Origin: Natrinema hispanicum | GTDB lineage: Archaea; Halobacteriota; Halobacteria; Halobacteriales; Natrialbaceae | Assembly (NCBI RefSeq): GCF_004217335.1 | Contig: NZ_SHMP01000003.1 | Span: 620,001 to 684,000 of the forward strand | Direction: 5' to 3' | DNA length: 64,000 bases | In this document: in pieces, positions 1 to 9,332 of the stretch | Layout of the letters: every line of letters starts with the position of its first letter | Numbering within the stretch: the stretch's first letter is position 1 | Translations under genes and position numbers: made by a program | Notes under the pieces: model-generated | What the model saw: only the letters and a program-made list of their open reading frames with translations | Told to the model about the DNA's origin: nothing | The model's database searches: none

Positions 1-1664
1 GGGAACGACCACGGTTCGTCGGCGTCCGCGTCGCCGTCGGGTTCGCCGTCGTAGTACCGGTAGCCGACCGAATCGTTTGCGGTCGGTGCCGGCCAGCGGA
101 CCGCACGCTCGGCCGCGAGTCGCTCGTAGCTGATCCCCGAGCAGTCGGCCGGCGTGCCGGCGGTCAACGCCGCGAACTCGTCGAAGATCGCGGCGGGCTC
201 GAGCCGGTCATCGAACAAACCGGGAACGAGGCGCTCGGCGAGCTGGCCGATGATCTCGAGGTCCGTTCGTGCCGCCGGCGGCGGCTCCGTCGCGGCCCGC
301 ACTCGCGAGACAGTTCGATCCATGGAAATCGTCGTCCCCTCGGATTCACCCCACGTCGCCGCAGGCAGGACAACGTCGGCGTACTCGGCCGTCTCACTGC
401 GGAAGGCATCTTGAACGATGAGAAAGGCGTCCGCGAGTCGCTTGCGGACGGCCGTCGTATCCGGCATGCCGGCAGCAGGGTTGGTCGCAACCGCGTAGAC
501 CGCATCGATCTCGTCGCCGATCGCGTCGACGAGGCCGACCGGTCCCGGGCCCGGATCGTTGGGGAGTCGCGAGACCGGGACGTCCCAGGCTTCGGCGACT
601 GTCCTGCGATGATCGGGATCGTCAAAGGGGCGATGGCCGGGCCAGGTTCCCTTCGCAGAGCAGACGCGGGTGCCCATCGAGTTGGCCTGGCCGGTCAGCG
701 AGAACGGCCCCGAACCCGGCCGCAGGTTACCGGTCGCGAGACACAGATCGATCAGCGAACCCGCAGCCGCGGTCCCGTTGATGCTCTGGTTGATTCCCAT
801 CCCCCAGTACAGAAGCGTAGGATCTTCGAGCGCGTCGGCCAGTCGCTCGATATCGGCCATCGAGACACCCGCCCGCTCGGCAGCATCGGCCGCGTCGGGG
901 AGGTCCGCGCGGAGCGTCTCGAAGCCAGTCGTCGACGCGGCGACGAACGACTCGTCGACCCGGGCAGTCTCGAGAACGCGAGCGAGGACTGCTCGAGCGA
1001 GCGCGAGGTCGCCGCCGGGCTCGAGCGGGATGTGGTAGTCAGCGGCCGCGGCGGTCTCGCTGTGGATGGGGTCGACGACGATGAGTCGGGAGTCGTCTTC
1101 GGCTGCAGACTGGCGAATCCAGCGGAACAGGACCGGATGGGCGACCGTGGGGTTTGCTCCCCAGATGATGTGGGTCTCGGCCGCAGGAATGTCGTCGTAC
1201 GTCGGTGGCGGCGCGTCGCTGCCGAAGGCGTCATAGTAGGCAGTGACCGCCGACGCCATACACAGCGTCGTGTTCGCATCGTAGTACCGCGTGCCGAAGC
1301 CACCGCGGGCGAGTTTGCCCAGCGCGTAGGCAGCCTCAGTGGTCTGCTGGCCGCTGCCCAGGACGGCGACGGCATCGCTGCTTCGAGCGAGCGCGGTTCC
1401 CAGTCCATCGGCCGCGCGCTGGAGTGCTGTCTCCCAAGTCGTCGCGACGAGGTCGCCGCCCTCGCGGACGAGCGGCCGGCTCAGCCGCTCGCCGTCTGGA
1501 TCGACGGTCTCGTGGATACCACGACTGCATGCCGATCCTCGGCTGACCGGGTGAGCGGGATCGCCGCTGACTGCCTCGAGGCCGTTGCCCTGGTCGGCGG
1601 GCTGCTGGCGGAGTCCACAGCCGACCGCACAGCGCAGACACGTCGTCGGCACGCGGTCAGCCAC
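1..1664 (-). CDS. nasA: assimilatory nitrate reductase, molybdopterin subunit (3' end beyond the left edge)
   Basis: Reduces nitrate to nitrite for nitrogen assimilation, using a bis-MGD molybdenum cofactor and a [4Fe-4S] cluster. About 554 codons are visible; the C-terminus lies beyond the left edge. The N-terminus has the cluster motif TCLRCAVGCG with a fourth Cys in GSACSRG. LCMASAVTAYYDAFGSDAPP matches the NasA signature around the Mo-ligand Cys. IIWGANP, LYWGMGINQS and GPFSLTGQANSMGTR are also NasA-type. The start is a GTG; 1664 is chosen because it lies just before the Cys motif, but an in-frame GTG at 1673 is equally possible. It follows tatC on the same strand after 89 bases. No Tat signal is visible, which fits a cytoplasmic enzyme rather than NarG. 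Confidence 0.85.
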   Translation of the reverse strand, partial: MADRVPTTCLRCAVGCGLRQQPADQGNGLEAVSGDPAHPVSRGSACSRGIHETVDPDGERLSRPLVREGGDLVATTWETALQRAADGLGTALARSSDAVAVLGSGQQTTEAAYALGKLARGGFGTRYYDANTTLCMASAVTAYYDAFGSDAPPPTYDDIPAAETHIIWGANPTVAHPVLFRWIRQSAAEDDSRLIVVDPIHSETAAAADYHIPLEPGGDLALARAVLARVLETARVDESFVAASTTGFETLRADLPDAADAAERAGVSMADIERLADALEDPTLLYWGMGINQSINGTAAAGSLIDLCLATGNLRPGSGPFSLTGQANSMGTRVCSAKGTWPGHRPFDDPDHRRTVAEAWDVPVSRLPNDPGPGPVGLVDAIGDEIDAVYAVATNPAAGMPDTTAVRKRLADAFLIVQDAFRSETAEYADVVLPAATWGESEGTTISMDRTVSRVRAATEPPPAARTDLEIIGQLAERLVPGLFDDRLEPAAIFDEFAALTAGTPADCSGISYERLAAERAVRWPAPTANDSVGYRYYDGEPDGDADADEPWSF

Positions 1665-1753
1665 GGCGTTCACCTCGCTCGAGCAGCGTGGCTCGAGTGC
1701 GTGATGAACCGATCCAACAACCACCGACAGAGAGTCGCCACGACATCAGTCGA

Positions 1754-2677
1754 TTATCTGCCGACCCACTTCAGGACGAACAGCGTCCCCTCGAATAGCA
1801 GGATCATCGTGACGGCGACGAGGATGGGTGCCATCCCGGTCGGGTCAAGCGTGAACATGAAGGCTAGCCCCGCAAACGCCGCCCAGAAGTACAGTCGCTT
1901 CTGGGCCAGCCAGCGCCGGGTCGTCACGCCCATCATGATCGCCAGCATTATAAAGAGCGGAATCTGGAAGACGATGGCGAGAAAGCCCATCAACGTGATG
2001 ATCAGGTTGAACGTCTCGCCGAGTGCGTACGCGACGATGGCGCTGTCCTCGGCGTAGTAGGTGAAATACTGAAAGAGGATCGGCAACACGAGCACATACG
2101 AGAACAGCATCCCGATCGCGCCGAGCACGACGCTCGTCGGCACGGCTGCGAGGTAGTATTTACGCTCGTTTGGATACAGCCCCGGCCGCATAAACAGGTA
2201 ACACTCGTAGACGAAAGCCGGCAACGCGACCATGATCCCGAGCAGCGACGCGACCTTGATCCGGGTCAGCCACAGCTCGAGGGGCTGGTAGACGTGCGGT
2301 GGCGGCGCATTGCTGCCAGCAGGAAAGACGGAGAACCAGACGAATTCGATTGCTTGGGAGGCCCACAGCAGGCCGATCGCCGTCCCGCCGGCCGCAAAGA
2401 GCAACACGACCGCCAGCCGAAGCACCATCTCCTCGATGTGGTCGGCCAGCGGCATCTCCTCGTCGCCCGGCGGCGTCGAGACGCCTCCGATATCGTCGTC
2501 GGAGTCGGGATAGGTCGGCTCGGGAGAGGGGTGATCGCCGACGACGCCCTCGCCGTCGGTCTCGAGGGGCGGCGACGCCGCGTCTGCGTCCGCGAGGGCT
2601 GGCTGGGGCTCATCGGAGCCCTCCTGTGGCTCTGGCGGACCCTCGCGGGCGCGGTCATCGACCGGCTCGTCCGACAT
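1754..2677 (-). CDS. tatC: Sec-independent (twin-arginine) translocase subunit TatC, single-domain form
   Basis: Receptor subunit of the twin-arginine translocase in the cytoplasmic membrane, which exports folded proteins with an RR signal. 307 residues: an acidic, Pro-rich cytoplasmic N-terminal extension (about 1-75), then the TatC core. MPLADHIEEMVLRLAVV resembles the conserved LxxHLxELRxR start of TatC. There are about six hydrophobic segments, with PAFVYECYLFMRPGLYPNERKY marking the conserved loop after the second. It is divergent from the fused TatC gene at 2818, with a 140-base shared promoter region. Haloarchaea are known to carry one single (TatCo-type) and one tandem (TatCt-type) TatC, and the pair here matches that. 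The halocyanin at 45794 is a likely Tat substrate in this window. Confidence 0.93.
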   Translation of the reverse strand: MSDEPVDDRAREGPPEPQEGSDEPQPALADADAASPPLETDGEGVVGDHPSPEPTYPDSDDDIGGVSTPPGDEEMPLADHIEEMVLRLAVVLLFAAGGTAIGLLWASQAIEFVWFSVFPAGSNAPPPHVYQPLELWLTRIKVASLLGIMVALPAFVYECYLFMRPGLYPNERKYYLAAVPTSVVLGAIGMLFSYVLVLPILFQYFTYYAEDSAIVAYALGETFNLIITLMGFLAIVFQIPLFIMLAIMMGVTTRRWLAQKRLYFWAAFAGLAFMFTLDPTGMAPILVAVTMILLFEGTLFVLKWVGR

Positions 2678-2817
2678 CTACGGGTTAGTGATAGGCCACC
2701 GGTTATAGGCCTTTTTCTTACGGTGACCACGAGAGGGTGAGAAGGGCGAGCGATCGGGCTTCGAGTCCGCATATCCACTCGAAAGGTTGATAACTGGATG
2801 TCAGTTACCCCAACCCA

Positions 2818-5148
2818 ATGAGTTCTGCCCTCGACGAGGATACCGCCCGCGCCATCAACAGTGGTCGGGAGACGGTTGGAACGCTCCTCTCGAGTGCCCA
2901 GCAACACCTTCAGAAGGTGTTTATCGTATTCCTTGTGGGCTTTATCGGCTCCTTCTATGCCCTTCGCATGGTCGTCTGGGACTTTCTCAAGACGACTGCG
3001 ACGGGTCGGATGAATGCGGAGGTCGCTGGCGCGACCGACGTCATTACGCGGACGCCGTTCGAGGTGATCCTCTTACAGGCCAAGATCGGGATGATAACTG
3101 GTGTCATCGTCGCGATTCCCGCATTGCTCTTTTTCTCACGAGATGCGATCCGACGGCGCGGCTACCACAGTGTCGTGCCGATCTCGAAAAGCGCTATCGC
3201 CGGCTTCGTCGGGCTTTCGCTTGCGCTTTTCGTCGGCGGGATCGTCTACGCCTACAGCGTCTTCTTCCCGTTTGCCTTCGAGTTCCTCGCCGGAAACGCC
3301 GTCAGTGCCGGCATCAAACCGAGCTTCGGCATTACCGAGTTCACCGAGTTCATGGCGCTGTTGACGCTGTCGTTCGGGCTCGCCGCCCAGTTGCCGCTCG
3401 TGATGAGCATTCTGGCCTACACCGAGATCATTCCCTACGAGACGTTCCGCGACAGGTGGCGACACGCCTTCGTCCTCATCGCCGTTTTCGGGGCCGTGTT
3501 CTCCCCGCCGGACCCGTTCACACAGGTCATGTGGGCGATGCCGATGATCACCCTCTACGTCTTTAGTCTCGGCCTCTCAAAAGTCGTCTCCAACGTTCGC
3601 CGACGCGGGGCGGCGAACTCCGAGGGAACGGGGACCGACCACGTCAAGCGACGCCTCCTCCAGTTCGGCGGCGCTCTCGCTGCCATCGCGGCCGTCGTTG
3701 CCGTCGCCGTCAACCAGGGCGCGTTCGACGTCCTCCACGCGTCGGTCTTCCCCGCCTTGCCCGACCTAATTCGGCCGACAGAGCCACTCGGCCTCGAGCA
3801 AACGGCGAACACACACGGCCTCGCCGGCGACATTGCGGTCGGCGTGACCGTTGCCGCTGCCATCGGCTTCGTCGTCCTGCTCGGCTACACGATTCGCGTC
3901 CTCCAAGGACCGGTCTATCCACGCGAAGACGACATTCGGCGCGCCGACACCCACGAGGACGTCGACTTCGAGACGCTTGCTGCCGAGGACATCGCCGACA
4001 TCCCGACACCGGTCTTCCAGACTATGAGCGAAGACCAGGCGCTCGAGTACTCCCGAGAGGCGATGTACGACGACAACCGGGAGAAGGCCCAGGCCATCCT
4101 CGATCGATTCGACTCGCTCGACACCGCCGATGAAAGCGGTGACGGCACGGCTACAGGGAACGCCGGCGGCGATACGGCAACCGGCGAGACCGGTGAGGAA
4201 GAAAATCTGCTCGCGAGCACTGCTGCCGGCATGCTCGATCCCTTCACCGACGACGAGACGACCGAAGACGACATCGGCGGCTACGGCTACGACATTGCCT
4301 TCATCCTCAGCAGTCTCACCTCGAAGATGTTCTACATCGTCGGCCTGTTCATGCTCGTCGCGGGTGGCACCTTCTTCTGGCTCTACTCGGGCGGGCTTCG
4401 GGACGTCTTCGTCCTGTTTCTCAAGCGGGTCCCCCAGGACGTCCTCGCGAAAGTCGCCGTCCGCAACGACGTCGATCCCGCTGGGATGACCCTCCAGCAA
4501 CTCATCAACGAGATGGACATCGTCGTCGCGTTGCACCCGGTCGAGGTGCTCATCTTCGAGGTGAAAGTGAGCACGCTACTCGCCGCCGTCGCCGTGTTGC
4601 CGATGGTCCTGTATTTCGCCTGGCCGGCCGCCAAAGAGCGCGGGCTGGTCTACGGCGACCGGCGTACGTTCGTCGTCTGGGGTGGCTCCCTGATCGTCGG
4701 CTTCGCCGTCGGCACCTATCTCGGGTTCTTCTGGATCGCACCGTCGATCATCTCGTATCTGGTCTCCGATGCGATCAGCAACGGGATGGTCATCTCCTAC
4801 CGGATCAAGAACTTCTTCTGGCTCGTGATCTTCACGACCGTCGGTATCGGCTTCCTGCTAAACATCATCGTCACGATGGCGCTGTTCCACGTCGGCGGGA
4901 TCGTCAGCTACCGCTCGATGCTCGAGCGTTGGCGGCCGGTCGTCGTTGGTATCTTCGTCCTCGCCGCCTTTGCCAGCCCGGAGGGCGTGCTCACGATGTT
5001 CATGGTTGCCTTCCCGATCGCGCTCACGTACCTGCTCGGTCTCGCGGTCCTCTACGTGCTGACCGGCGGTGGCCGGCTGTTCGGCGGTGGCGGCGGGTCG
5101 GCGGCCGATCCCGATGCCGAGGACGCCGAGATGGCGACCGCGGAGTGA
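2818..5148 (+). CDS. tatC2: twin-arginine translocase, tandem double-TatC fusion (TatCt type)
   Basis: 776 residues, more than twice a normal TatC. Two TatC-like domains are fused: domain 1 at about 25-265 (membrane segments around FIVFLVGFIGSFYAL, IVYAYSVFFPFAFEFL and PLVMSILAYTEIIPYETF) and domain 2 at about 500-750 (LTSKMFYIVGLFMLVAGGTFF, VEVLIFEVKVSTLLAAVAV and others). Between them are two further hydrophobic segments and an acidic cytoplasmic linker (about 375-480, rich in Asp, Glu, Gly and Thr). This tandem architecture is specific to halophilic archaea, where most secreted proteins use the Tat route. The ATG at 2818 follows a sequence rich in A and T (ataactggatgtcagtt). The C-terminus is a Gly-rich acidic tail. 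Confidence 0.93.
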   Translation: MSSALDEDTARAINSGRETVGTLLSSAQQHLQKVFIVFLVGFIGSFYALRMVVWDFLKTTATGRMNAEVAGATDVITRTPFEVILLQAKIGMITGVIVAIPALLFFSRDAIRRRGYHSVVPISKSAIAGFVGLSLALFVGGIVYAYSVFFPFAFEFLAGNAVSAGIKPSFGITEFTEFMALLTLSFGLAAQLPLVMSILAYTEIIPYETFRDRWRHAFVLIAVFGAVFSPPDPFTQVMWAMPMITLYVFSLGLSKVVSNVRRRGAANSEGTGTDHVKRRLLQFGGALAAIAAVVAVAVNQGAFDVLHASVFPALPDLIRPTEPLGLEQTANTHGLAGDIAVGVTVAAAIGFVVLLGYTIRVLQGPVYPREDDIRRADTHEDVDFETLAAEDIADIPTPVFQTMSEDQALEYSREAMYDDNREKAQAILDRFDSLDTADESGDGTATGNAGGDTATGETGEEENLLASTAAGMLDPFTDDETTEDDIGGYGYDIAFILSSLTSKMFYIVGLFMLVAGGTFFWLYSGGLRDVFVLFLKRVPQDVLAKVAVRNDVDPAGMTLQQLINEMDIVVALHPVEVLIFEVKVSTLLAAVAVLPMVLYFAWPAAKERGLVYGDRRTFVVWGGSLIVGFAVGTYLGFFWIAPSIISYLVSDAISNGMVISYRIKNFFWLVIFTTVGIGFLLNIIVTMALFHVGGIVSYRSMLERWRPVVVGIFVLAAFASPEGVLTMFMVAFPIALTYLLGLAVLYVLTGGGRLFGGGGGSAADPDAEDAEMATAE

Positions 5149-5173
5149 CGATCCGACGGCGCGACCAACTACC

Positions 5174-5180
5174 CTTAAGT
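5174..5180 (+). promoter_or_regulatory. TATA-like element for the ribbon-helix-helix gene
   Basis: cttaagt lies about 30-36 bases before the ATG at 5210, the spacing expected of a leaderless haloarchaeal promoter. It argues for 5210 rather than an upstream in-frame start, which would lie inside the tatC2 coding region. Confidence 0.5.
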
Positions 5181-5209
5181 CGGAAACGTGCGAACGTGTT
5201 TCCAGACTG

Positions 5210-5386
5210 ATGCCCAAGATCAGCGTCGAAATCCCACAGGAACTCCTCGATGATCTAGACGATCACGTCGGCGACGACGGGAAGTTCGTCAACCGTAGCG
5301 ACGCGATTCGGTCCTCGATCCGCAAGAACCTAGATATCTTAGACGAGATCGACAAGCGCCACGATCGCCTCGAGAACCAGGAATAA
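5210..5386 (+). CDS. small ribbon-helix-helix (CopG/Arc-type) DNA-binding protein
   Basis: 58 residues. The N-terminal strand MPKISVEIPQELLDDLD and the helices around VNRSDAIRSSIRKNL form a typical ribbon-helix-helix fold. The protein probably acts as a dimeric transcription regulator. A longer reading frame opens upstream at 5069, but the TATA-like element near 5174 and the start of the conserved fold fix the start at 5210. The stop codon ends one base before the stop codon of the convergent rlmE gene, so the two genes meet tail to tail with no gap. The target is unknown. Confidence 0.85.
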   Translation: MPKISVEIPQELLDDLDDHVGDDGKFVNRSDAIRSSIRKNLDILDEIDKRHDRLENQE

Positions 5387-6163
5387 TTAGTCGCGCTCGA
5401 GTCGCTGTGCGAATCCGAAGTTCGGTTTCATATCCTCGACGCGGACGTCGACTGTCTCGCCGACCTCGGTCCCTGGAACGAACAGCCGGTAGCCCTCGAC
5501 CGACGCGATGCCGTCTCCTTCGCTGCCGACGTCGACGATTTCGACCTCGAGTTCGTCGCCCGGTCGCACCGGCGCGGTGAGCCGCCCCTTGCCGATAAGA
5601 TAGATCTCGGAGGACTCGTCACGGCTCGCTTTGGGAGACGTTGCACGGACGTACTGGAACTCCGCTTCGACGTCGGCCCGGAAGTCGTCGACGTCCGGCC
5701 CTTCGAAGACCTTCACGACGAAGTCCCCGCCGCTGTCGAGCAGTTCGAGGGACGTCTCGAAGGCCTGTCGTGCAAGATGGAGCGAGCGAGCCTGATCGAG
5801 CGAGTACTCGCCGGACATGTTGGGTGCCATGTCCGAAATCACGGCGTCGACCGAGCCACCGGCAGCATCGATCACGCGGTCGCGCGTTTTTGACTCGGTC
5901 ATGTCCCCGCGCAGCGTCTCGACGTTGTCGTGGTCCTCGAAATCCTTGATGCGCTGGAAGTCGACGCCGATCACGTTCCCCTGTGGGCCGACCTCCTCGG
6001 CGGCAACCTCGAGCCAGCCACCCGGAGCGGCACCCAGGTCGACGACCGTGTCGCCGCGGTCGAAGATGTGCTCGAGATCGTCGAGTTGTTTGAGTTTGTA
6101 GGCCGCTCGAGAGCGGTAGCCTTCCTGTTTCGCTTTGTTGTAGTAGTGGTCTTTTCCTGCCAT
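5387..6163 (-). CDS. rlmE: 23S rRNA (uridine-2'-O-)-methyltransferase RlmE/FtsJ with C-terminal TRAM domain
   Basis: SAM-dependent 2'-O-methyltransferase of 23S rRNA, 258 residues. It starts MAGKDHYYNKAKQEGYRSRAAYKL, as in the FtsJ family. The SAM site is VVDLGAAPGGWLEVAAE (about residue 40) and the catalytic K-D-K-E set is represented by SRAAYKL, ISDMAPNMSG, VVKVFEG and SSEIYLIG. After about residue 200 comes a TRAM-like RNA-binding domain (VRPGDELEVEIVDVGSEGDGIA), an addition common in haloarchaeal members and absent from bacterial FtsJ. The gene stands alone, convergent with the ribbon-helix-helix gene. Confidence 0.93.
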   Translation of the reverse strand: MAGKDHYYNKAKQEGYRSRAAYKLKQLDDLEHIFDRGDTVVDLGAAPGGWLEVAAEEVGPQGNVIGVDFQRIKDFEDHDNVETLRGDMTESKTRDRVIDAAGGSVDAVISDMAPNMSGEYSLDQARSLHLARQAFETSLELLDSGGDFVVKVFEGPDVDDFRADVEAEFQYVRATSPKASRDESSEIYLIGKGRLTAPVRPGDELEVEIVDVGSEGDGIASVEGYRLFVPGTEVGETVDVRVEDMKPNFGFAQRLERD

Positions 6164-6375
6164 AGAGACTCTCGTCAGTTAGTACGGGCGTAGGGAGTCG
6201 CCGCGGGTAAGTATGGCGGATGCCCGGGGAGACGTGTCCGGCCCCGGGTGTCGAGCTGATCATCTCGAGCCACTGTTCAGTTCGAGGGAGTGTCATCGAT
6301 GGATTGAATCGGTCGATATCTCCGGCAGGGAGGACCACTATTAGCCGGCGAGTCGAAGCCGAGAGCGGTGTTACT

Positions 6376-7275
6376 ATGGGTGATATCGACGTCGCGATCG
6401 GTGTCGACGCGGACTGCGTCGCCGGCTGGTTAGGTTCGTACGGCGGAGCGGACTCACCAGCAGACCTATCACGCGGGCTCTCGGCAGGAAACGAAGGCAT
6501 TCCACGCCTCCTACAGCTGTTCGAAGACGAGGACATCTCGACCTCGTGGTACGTTCCGGGTCACACAATCGAGACGTTCCGCGACGAAATCGAGGCGGTC
6601 GCAGCCGCCGGCCACGAACTCGGCGTCCACGGCTACTCCCACGAGAACCCGACGGATCTCTCGCGCGAGCAGGAAGACGCGATCCTCGAGATCTCGATCG
6701 ACCTGATCGAGGACGTCACCGGCGAGGAGCCGGTCGGCCACCGCGCGAGCTGGTGGGAGTTCAGCGAGAACACGCCCGAGCTCGTCGAGAAACACGGGTT
6801 CCTGTACGACAGCAGCCTGATGGAACGCGAGTTCGAACCCGGCTGGATGCGGAACGGCGACGACTGGACGCCGATCCAGTACGAGCAGGACCCGGAGACG
6901 TGGATGGAGCCCTACGAGTACGGCGAGGAGACGGACGTAGTCGAGATTCCGATCAGCTGGTACCGTGACGACATCCCGCCGATGCTGTTCATCAAACAGC
7001 CGCTCTACCACGCCGGCTACAAGGACCCGAAGATGATGTACGAACAGTACTACAAACGGCAGTTCGACTTCCTCTACAATCGCCGCGGCGCGGGCGTCTA
7101 CACGTTCACGATCCATCCCGACCTCCACGGGCTCCCCCACATGATCGCACACTTAGAGGACTTCATCCAGTACGTCAAGAGCCACGAGAACGCCGACTTC
7201 CAGACGCTGGAAACGATCGCCCGGAAGTACGAAGACGACCCGTCGGTCTACGAGAGCGAGGGCGACTACATCTAA
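6376..7275 (+). CDS. polysaccharide-deacetylase-family hydrolase, Helicobacter PgdA-like
   Basis: 299 residues with a NodB-type fold. The N-terminus DVAIGVDADCVAGWLGSYGG followed by DSPADLSRGLSAG, together with GHELGVHGYSHENPTDLS, is closely like H. pylori HP0310 (PgdA). The metal ligands fit the family: Asp in GVDAD and the two His of HGYSH. YTFTIHPDLHG supplies the C-terminal His motif, and IPISWYRDDIPPMLFIKQP is also a subfamily signature. Archaea have no peptidoglycan, so the substrate is not that polymer; cyclic-imide or amide hydrolysis, known in related proteins, is an alternative. The start at 6376 is chosen over 6220 because the conserved fold begins there. No signal peptide is seen, so it is probably cytoplasmic. 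Confidence 0.85.
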   Translation: MGDIDVAIGVDADCVAGWLGSYGGADSPADLSRGLSAGNEGIPRLLQLFEDEDISTSWYVPGHTIETFRDEIEAVAAAGHELGVHGYSHENPTDLSREQEDAILEISIDLIEDVTGEEPVGHRASWWEFSENTPELVEKHGFLYDSSLMEREFEPGWMRNGDDWTPIQYEQDPETWMEPYEYGEETDVVEIPISWYRDDIPPMLFIKQPLYHAGYKDPKMMYEQYYKRQFDFLYNRRGAGVYTFTIHPDLHGLPHMIAHLEDFIQYVKSHENADFQTLETIARKYEDDPSVYESEGDYI

Positions 7276-7296
7276 ACGTGATCGGACGGCGGCCGG

Positions 7297-8268
7297 TCAG
7301 TTGGCGAACACGCGCCGAATCGCCGCCTCGTCGTCGAACGCGGCCAGCGCCAGCGTCAGTTTGATGCGGGCCTTCTGTGCCGGCAAATCGCCCGCAAAGA
7401 TCGCGCCGTACTCTCGAAGCCGTTCGCCGCCGCCGACTCCACCGTAGACGGGCGCGGTTCGGCCCTCGAGACAGCGCGACGTGACGACGACCGGCACTCC
7501 CTCGCCGATCGCGTCGCGGATGGCGGTTCCGAGCGCTTTCGTCGTATTCCCGAGGCCCGTCCCCTCGACGACGAGGCCGTCCGCATCACGTTCGACCGCC
7601 GCCTCGAGCAACTCGCCCGTGACGCCGCTGGCGCTTGTGACCGTGTAGACGGCCGCTGCGAGCGAGGTGGCCGGAAGGTGCGTCGATTCGCTCCTGGGTG
7701 TCCGATGAATCGCGACGCCGTTCCGGTCGACGGTTGCAACCGGGCCCGTCCCGGCGGAGCGGAAGGTCTCGAGTTTCGAGGTATGAGTCTTCGTGACGCG
7801 GCGGGCGGCGTGGACCGCCTCGTTGAACGCCACGAAAACACCACCGTGGCCGTGGGTGTCGAACGCGTCAGCGGCCCGAAACGCCGTGAGGAGATTCGAC
7901 GGCCCGTCCGGGCTGTACTCGTCCGGGCGGCGCTGTGCGCCGGTCAGGAAGACGGGCGTCGCCGGCCGAATCGCGACATCGAGATAGTACGCCGTCTCTT
8001 CGATCGTGTCCGTGCCGTGGGTGATGACGACCGCGTCGACGCTCGCGTCCCCGTCGAGTTCGCGGACCCGATCGCCGATCGACTCGAGCGTTGCGGTGTC
8101 CATCTCGAAACTCGGGATCTGTGCGACCTGATCGACGTCGATGTCCGCGTAGTCGGCCAGTTCGGGGACCGCGCTGACGAGGTCACTCCCTCGCTTGGTC
8201 GGCGATGCACCGTCGTCGCCGCCGGTGCTCGCGATCGTGCCGCCCGTGCTGAGTACGGTCACGTGCAT
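7297..8268 (-). CDS. ansA: L-asparaginase, type I-like
   Basis: Hydrolyses L-asparagine to aspartate and ammonia. 323 residues, usual for the family. The first catalytic Thr lies in [12 protein letters not shown] near the N-terminus and the second in [20 protein letters not shown]; both signature motifs are intact. [19 protein letters not shown] carries the family's substrate-pocket segment. No signal peptide is seen, consistent with a cytoplasmic type I enzyme. It is convergent with the PgdA-like gene (21-base gap) and divergent from pcn. Confidence 0.92.
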   Translation of the reverse strand: MHVTVLSTGGTIASTGGDDGASPTKRGSDLVSAVPELADYADIDVDQVAQIPSFEMDTATLESIGDRVRELDGDASVDAVVITHGTDTIEETAYYLDVAIRPATPVFLTGAQRRPDEYSPDGPSNLLTAFRAADAFDTHGHGGVFVAFNEAVHAARRVTKTHTSKLETFRSAGTGPVATVDRNGVAIHRTPRSESTHLPATSLAAAVYTVTSASGVTGELLEAAVERDADGLVVEGTGLGNTTKALGTAIRDAIGEGVPVVVTSRCLEGRTAPVYGGVGGGERLREYGAIFAGDLPAQKARIKLTLALAAFDDEAAIRRVFAN

Positions 8269-8457
8269 ACGTCGTTCGAGGGGCTACCAGTGCCACCGTC
8301 AAAACACCGCAGCCTGCTGCAGAGGAGACCAGTCATCCCGTCGAACGCCACGCGATCGTCGCTCACGGCATGACTCGTATCGGCTGACAGACTGGTTCCG
8401 GACTGGCAGCCGATCGCTCCAGACACGCCGCGATCCCGCTGTCACCCGTAAAGGGTG

Positions 8458-8466
8458 CCTTTTTAT
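8458..8466 (+). promoter_or_regulatory. TATA box of the pcn gene
   Basis: The run cctttttat lies 26-34 bases before the ATG at 8492. It covers the alternative upstream ATG (8465), which makes that start unlikely and points to a leaderless transcript starting at 8492. Confidence 0.55.
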
Positions 8467-8491
8467 GCCAACCGTCCGTACGCCGAGCTAT

Positions 8492-9235
8492 ATGTTCAAG
8501 GCCATCGTGAGCGCCGAAACGCTCACCAGCGCGCTCGACTCGGTCAGCGTGCTGGTCGACGAGTGCAAGATCCACCTCGAGGCAGACGGCCTCGAAATCC
8601 GGGCCGTCGACCCCGCGAACGTCGGGATGGTCGACCTCTCGCTCGATTCGGCTGCGTTCGAGTCCTACGAAGCAGACGGCGGGCTGATTGGCGTCGACCT
8701 CTCGCGGCTGGAAGACATCGCCGGCATGGCCGACTCCGGCCAGCTCATCCAGCTCGAACTCGACGAAGAGACCCGCAAGCTCCACATCCAGATCGACGGG
8801 CTCGAGTACACGCTCGCGCTCATCGACCCCGACTCGATCCGCCAGGAGCCCGACATTCCGGACCTCGACCTGCCCGCTGAGGTCGTCCTCGAGGGCAAAG
8901 ACGTCAACCGCTCGGTGAAGGCGGCCGACATGGTCTCGGATCACATCGCGCTGGGCGTCAACGAGGGCGAGGAGTTCTTCTACGTCGATGCGGAGGGCGA
9001 CACCGACGACGTCCACCTCGAGCTCACGCAGGAGGACCTGATCGATCTACAGATCGGCCCCGCTCACTCGCTGTTCTCGCTTGACTACCTCAAGGACATG
9101 AACAAGGCGATCCCCTCGAATACCGAGGTCACACTCGATCTCGGCGAGGAGTTCCCCGTCAAGATCTACTTTGGCTTCGCGGAGGGACAGGGACAAGTGA
9201 CCTACATGCTTGCGCCGCGAATCCAGAGCGACTAA
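8492..9235 (+). CDS. pcn: DNA polymerase sliding clamp (PCNA)
   Basis: Ring-forming processivity clamp for replicative polymerases, ligase, FEN1 and other PIP-box proteins. 247 residues, the usual length in haloarchaea. It starts [20 protein letters not shown]. The signatures [18 protein letters not shown] and [12 protein letters not shown] at the C-terminus are typical. The surface is extremely acidic, as in halophilic PCNA. An in-frame ATG at 8465 would add nine residues, but the TATA element overlaps it. The gene lies close to priL (10685) and hjc (13023), a loose replication and repair neighbourhood. Confidence 0.97.
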   Translation: MFKAIVSAETLTSALDSVSVLVDECKIHLEADGLEIRAVDPANVGMVDLSLDSAAFESYEADGGLIGVDLSRLEDIAGMADSGQLIQLELDEETRKLHIQIDGLEYTLALIDPDSIRQEPDIPDLDLPAEVVLEGKDVNRSVKAADMVSDHIALGVNEGEEFFYVDAEGDTDDVHLELTQEDLIDLQIGPAHSLFSLDYLKDMNKAIPSNTEVTLDLGEEFPVKIYFGFAEGQGQVTYMLAPRIQSD

Positions 9236-9332
9236 ACGGCCGTCGTCGACTGTTCTGCCGGCCTGCTCTGATACTTAAAACGTCGATATGGACAGGGGAG
9301 TGGCTACTCTGTGACGTCCCCTCCGGTGTGGT

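Noticed and set aside
411..2057. Long open frame on the plus strand (548 residues) over the nitrate reductase and tatC
   Set aside because: It is antisense to two clear genes, its protein is Arg/Asp/Val-rich without family features, and such shadow frames are expected at this GC content.
6214..6348. 43-residue frame starting MADARGDVSG between rlmE and the PgdA-like gene
   Set aside because: No promoter of the usual spacing, no family, and the sequence reads like the leader of the following gene.
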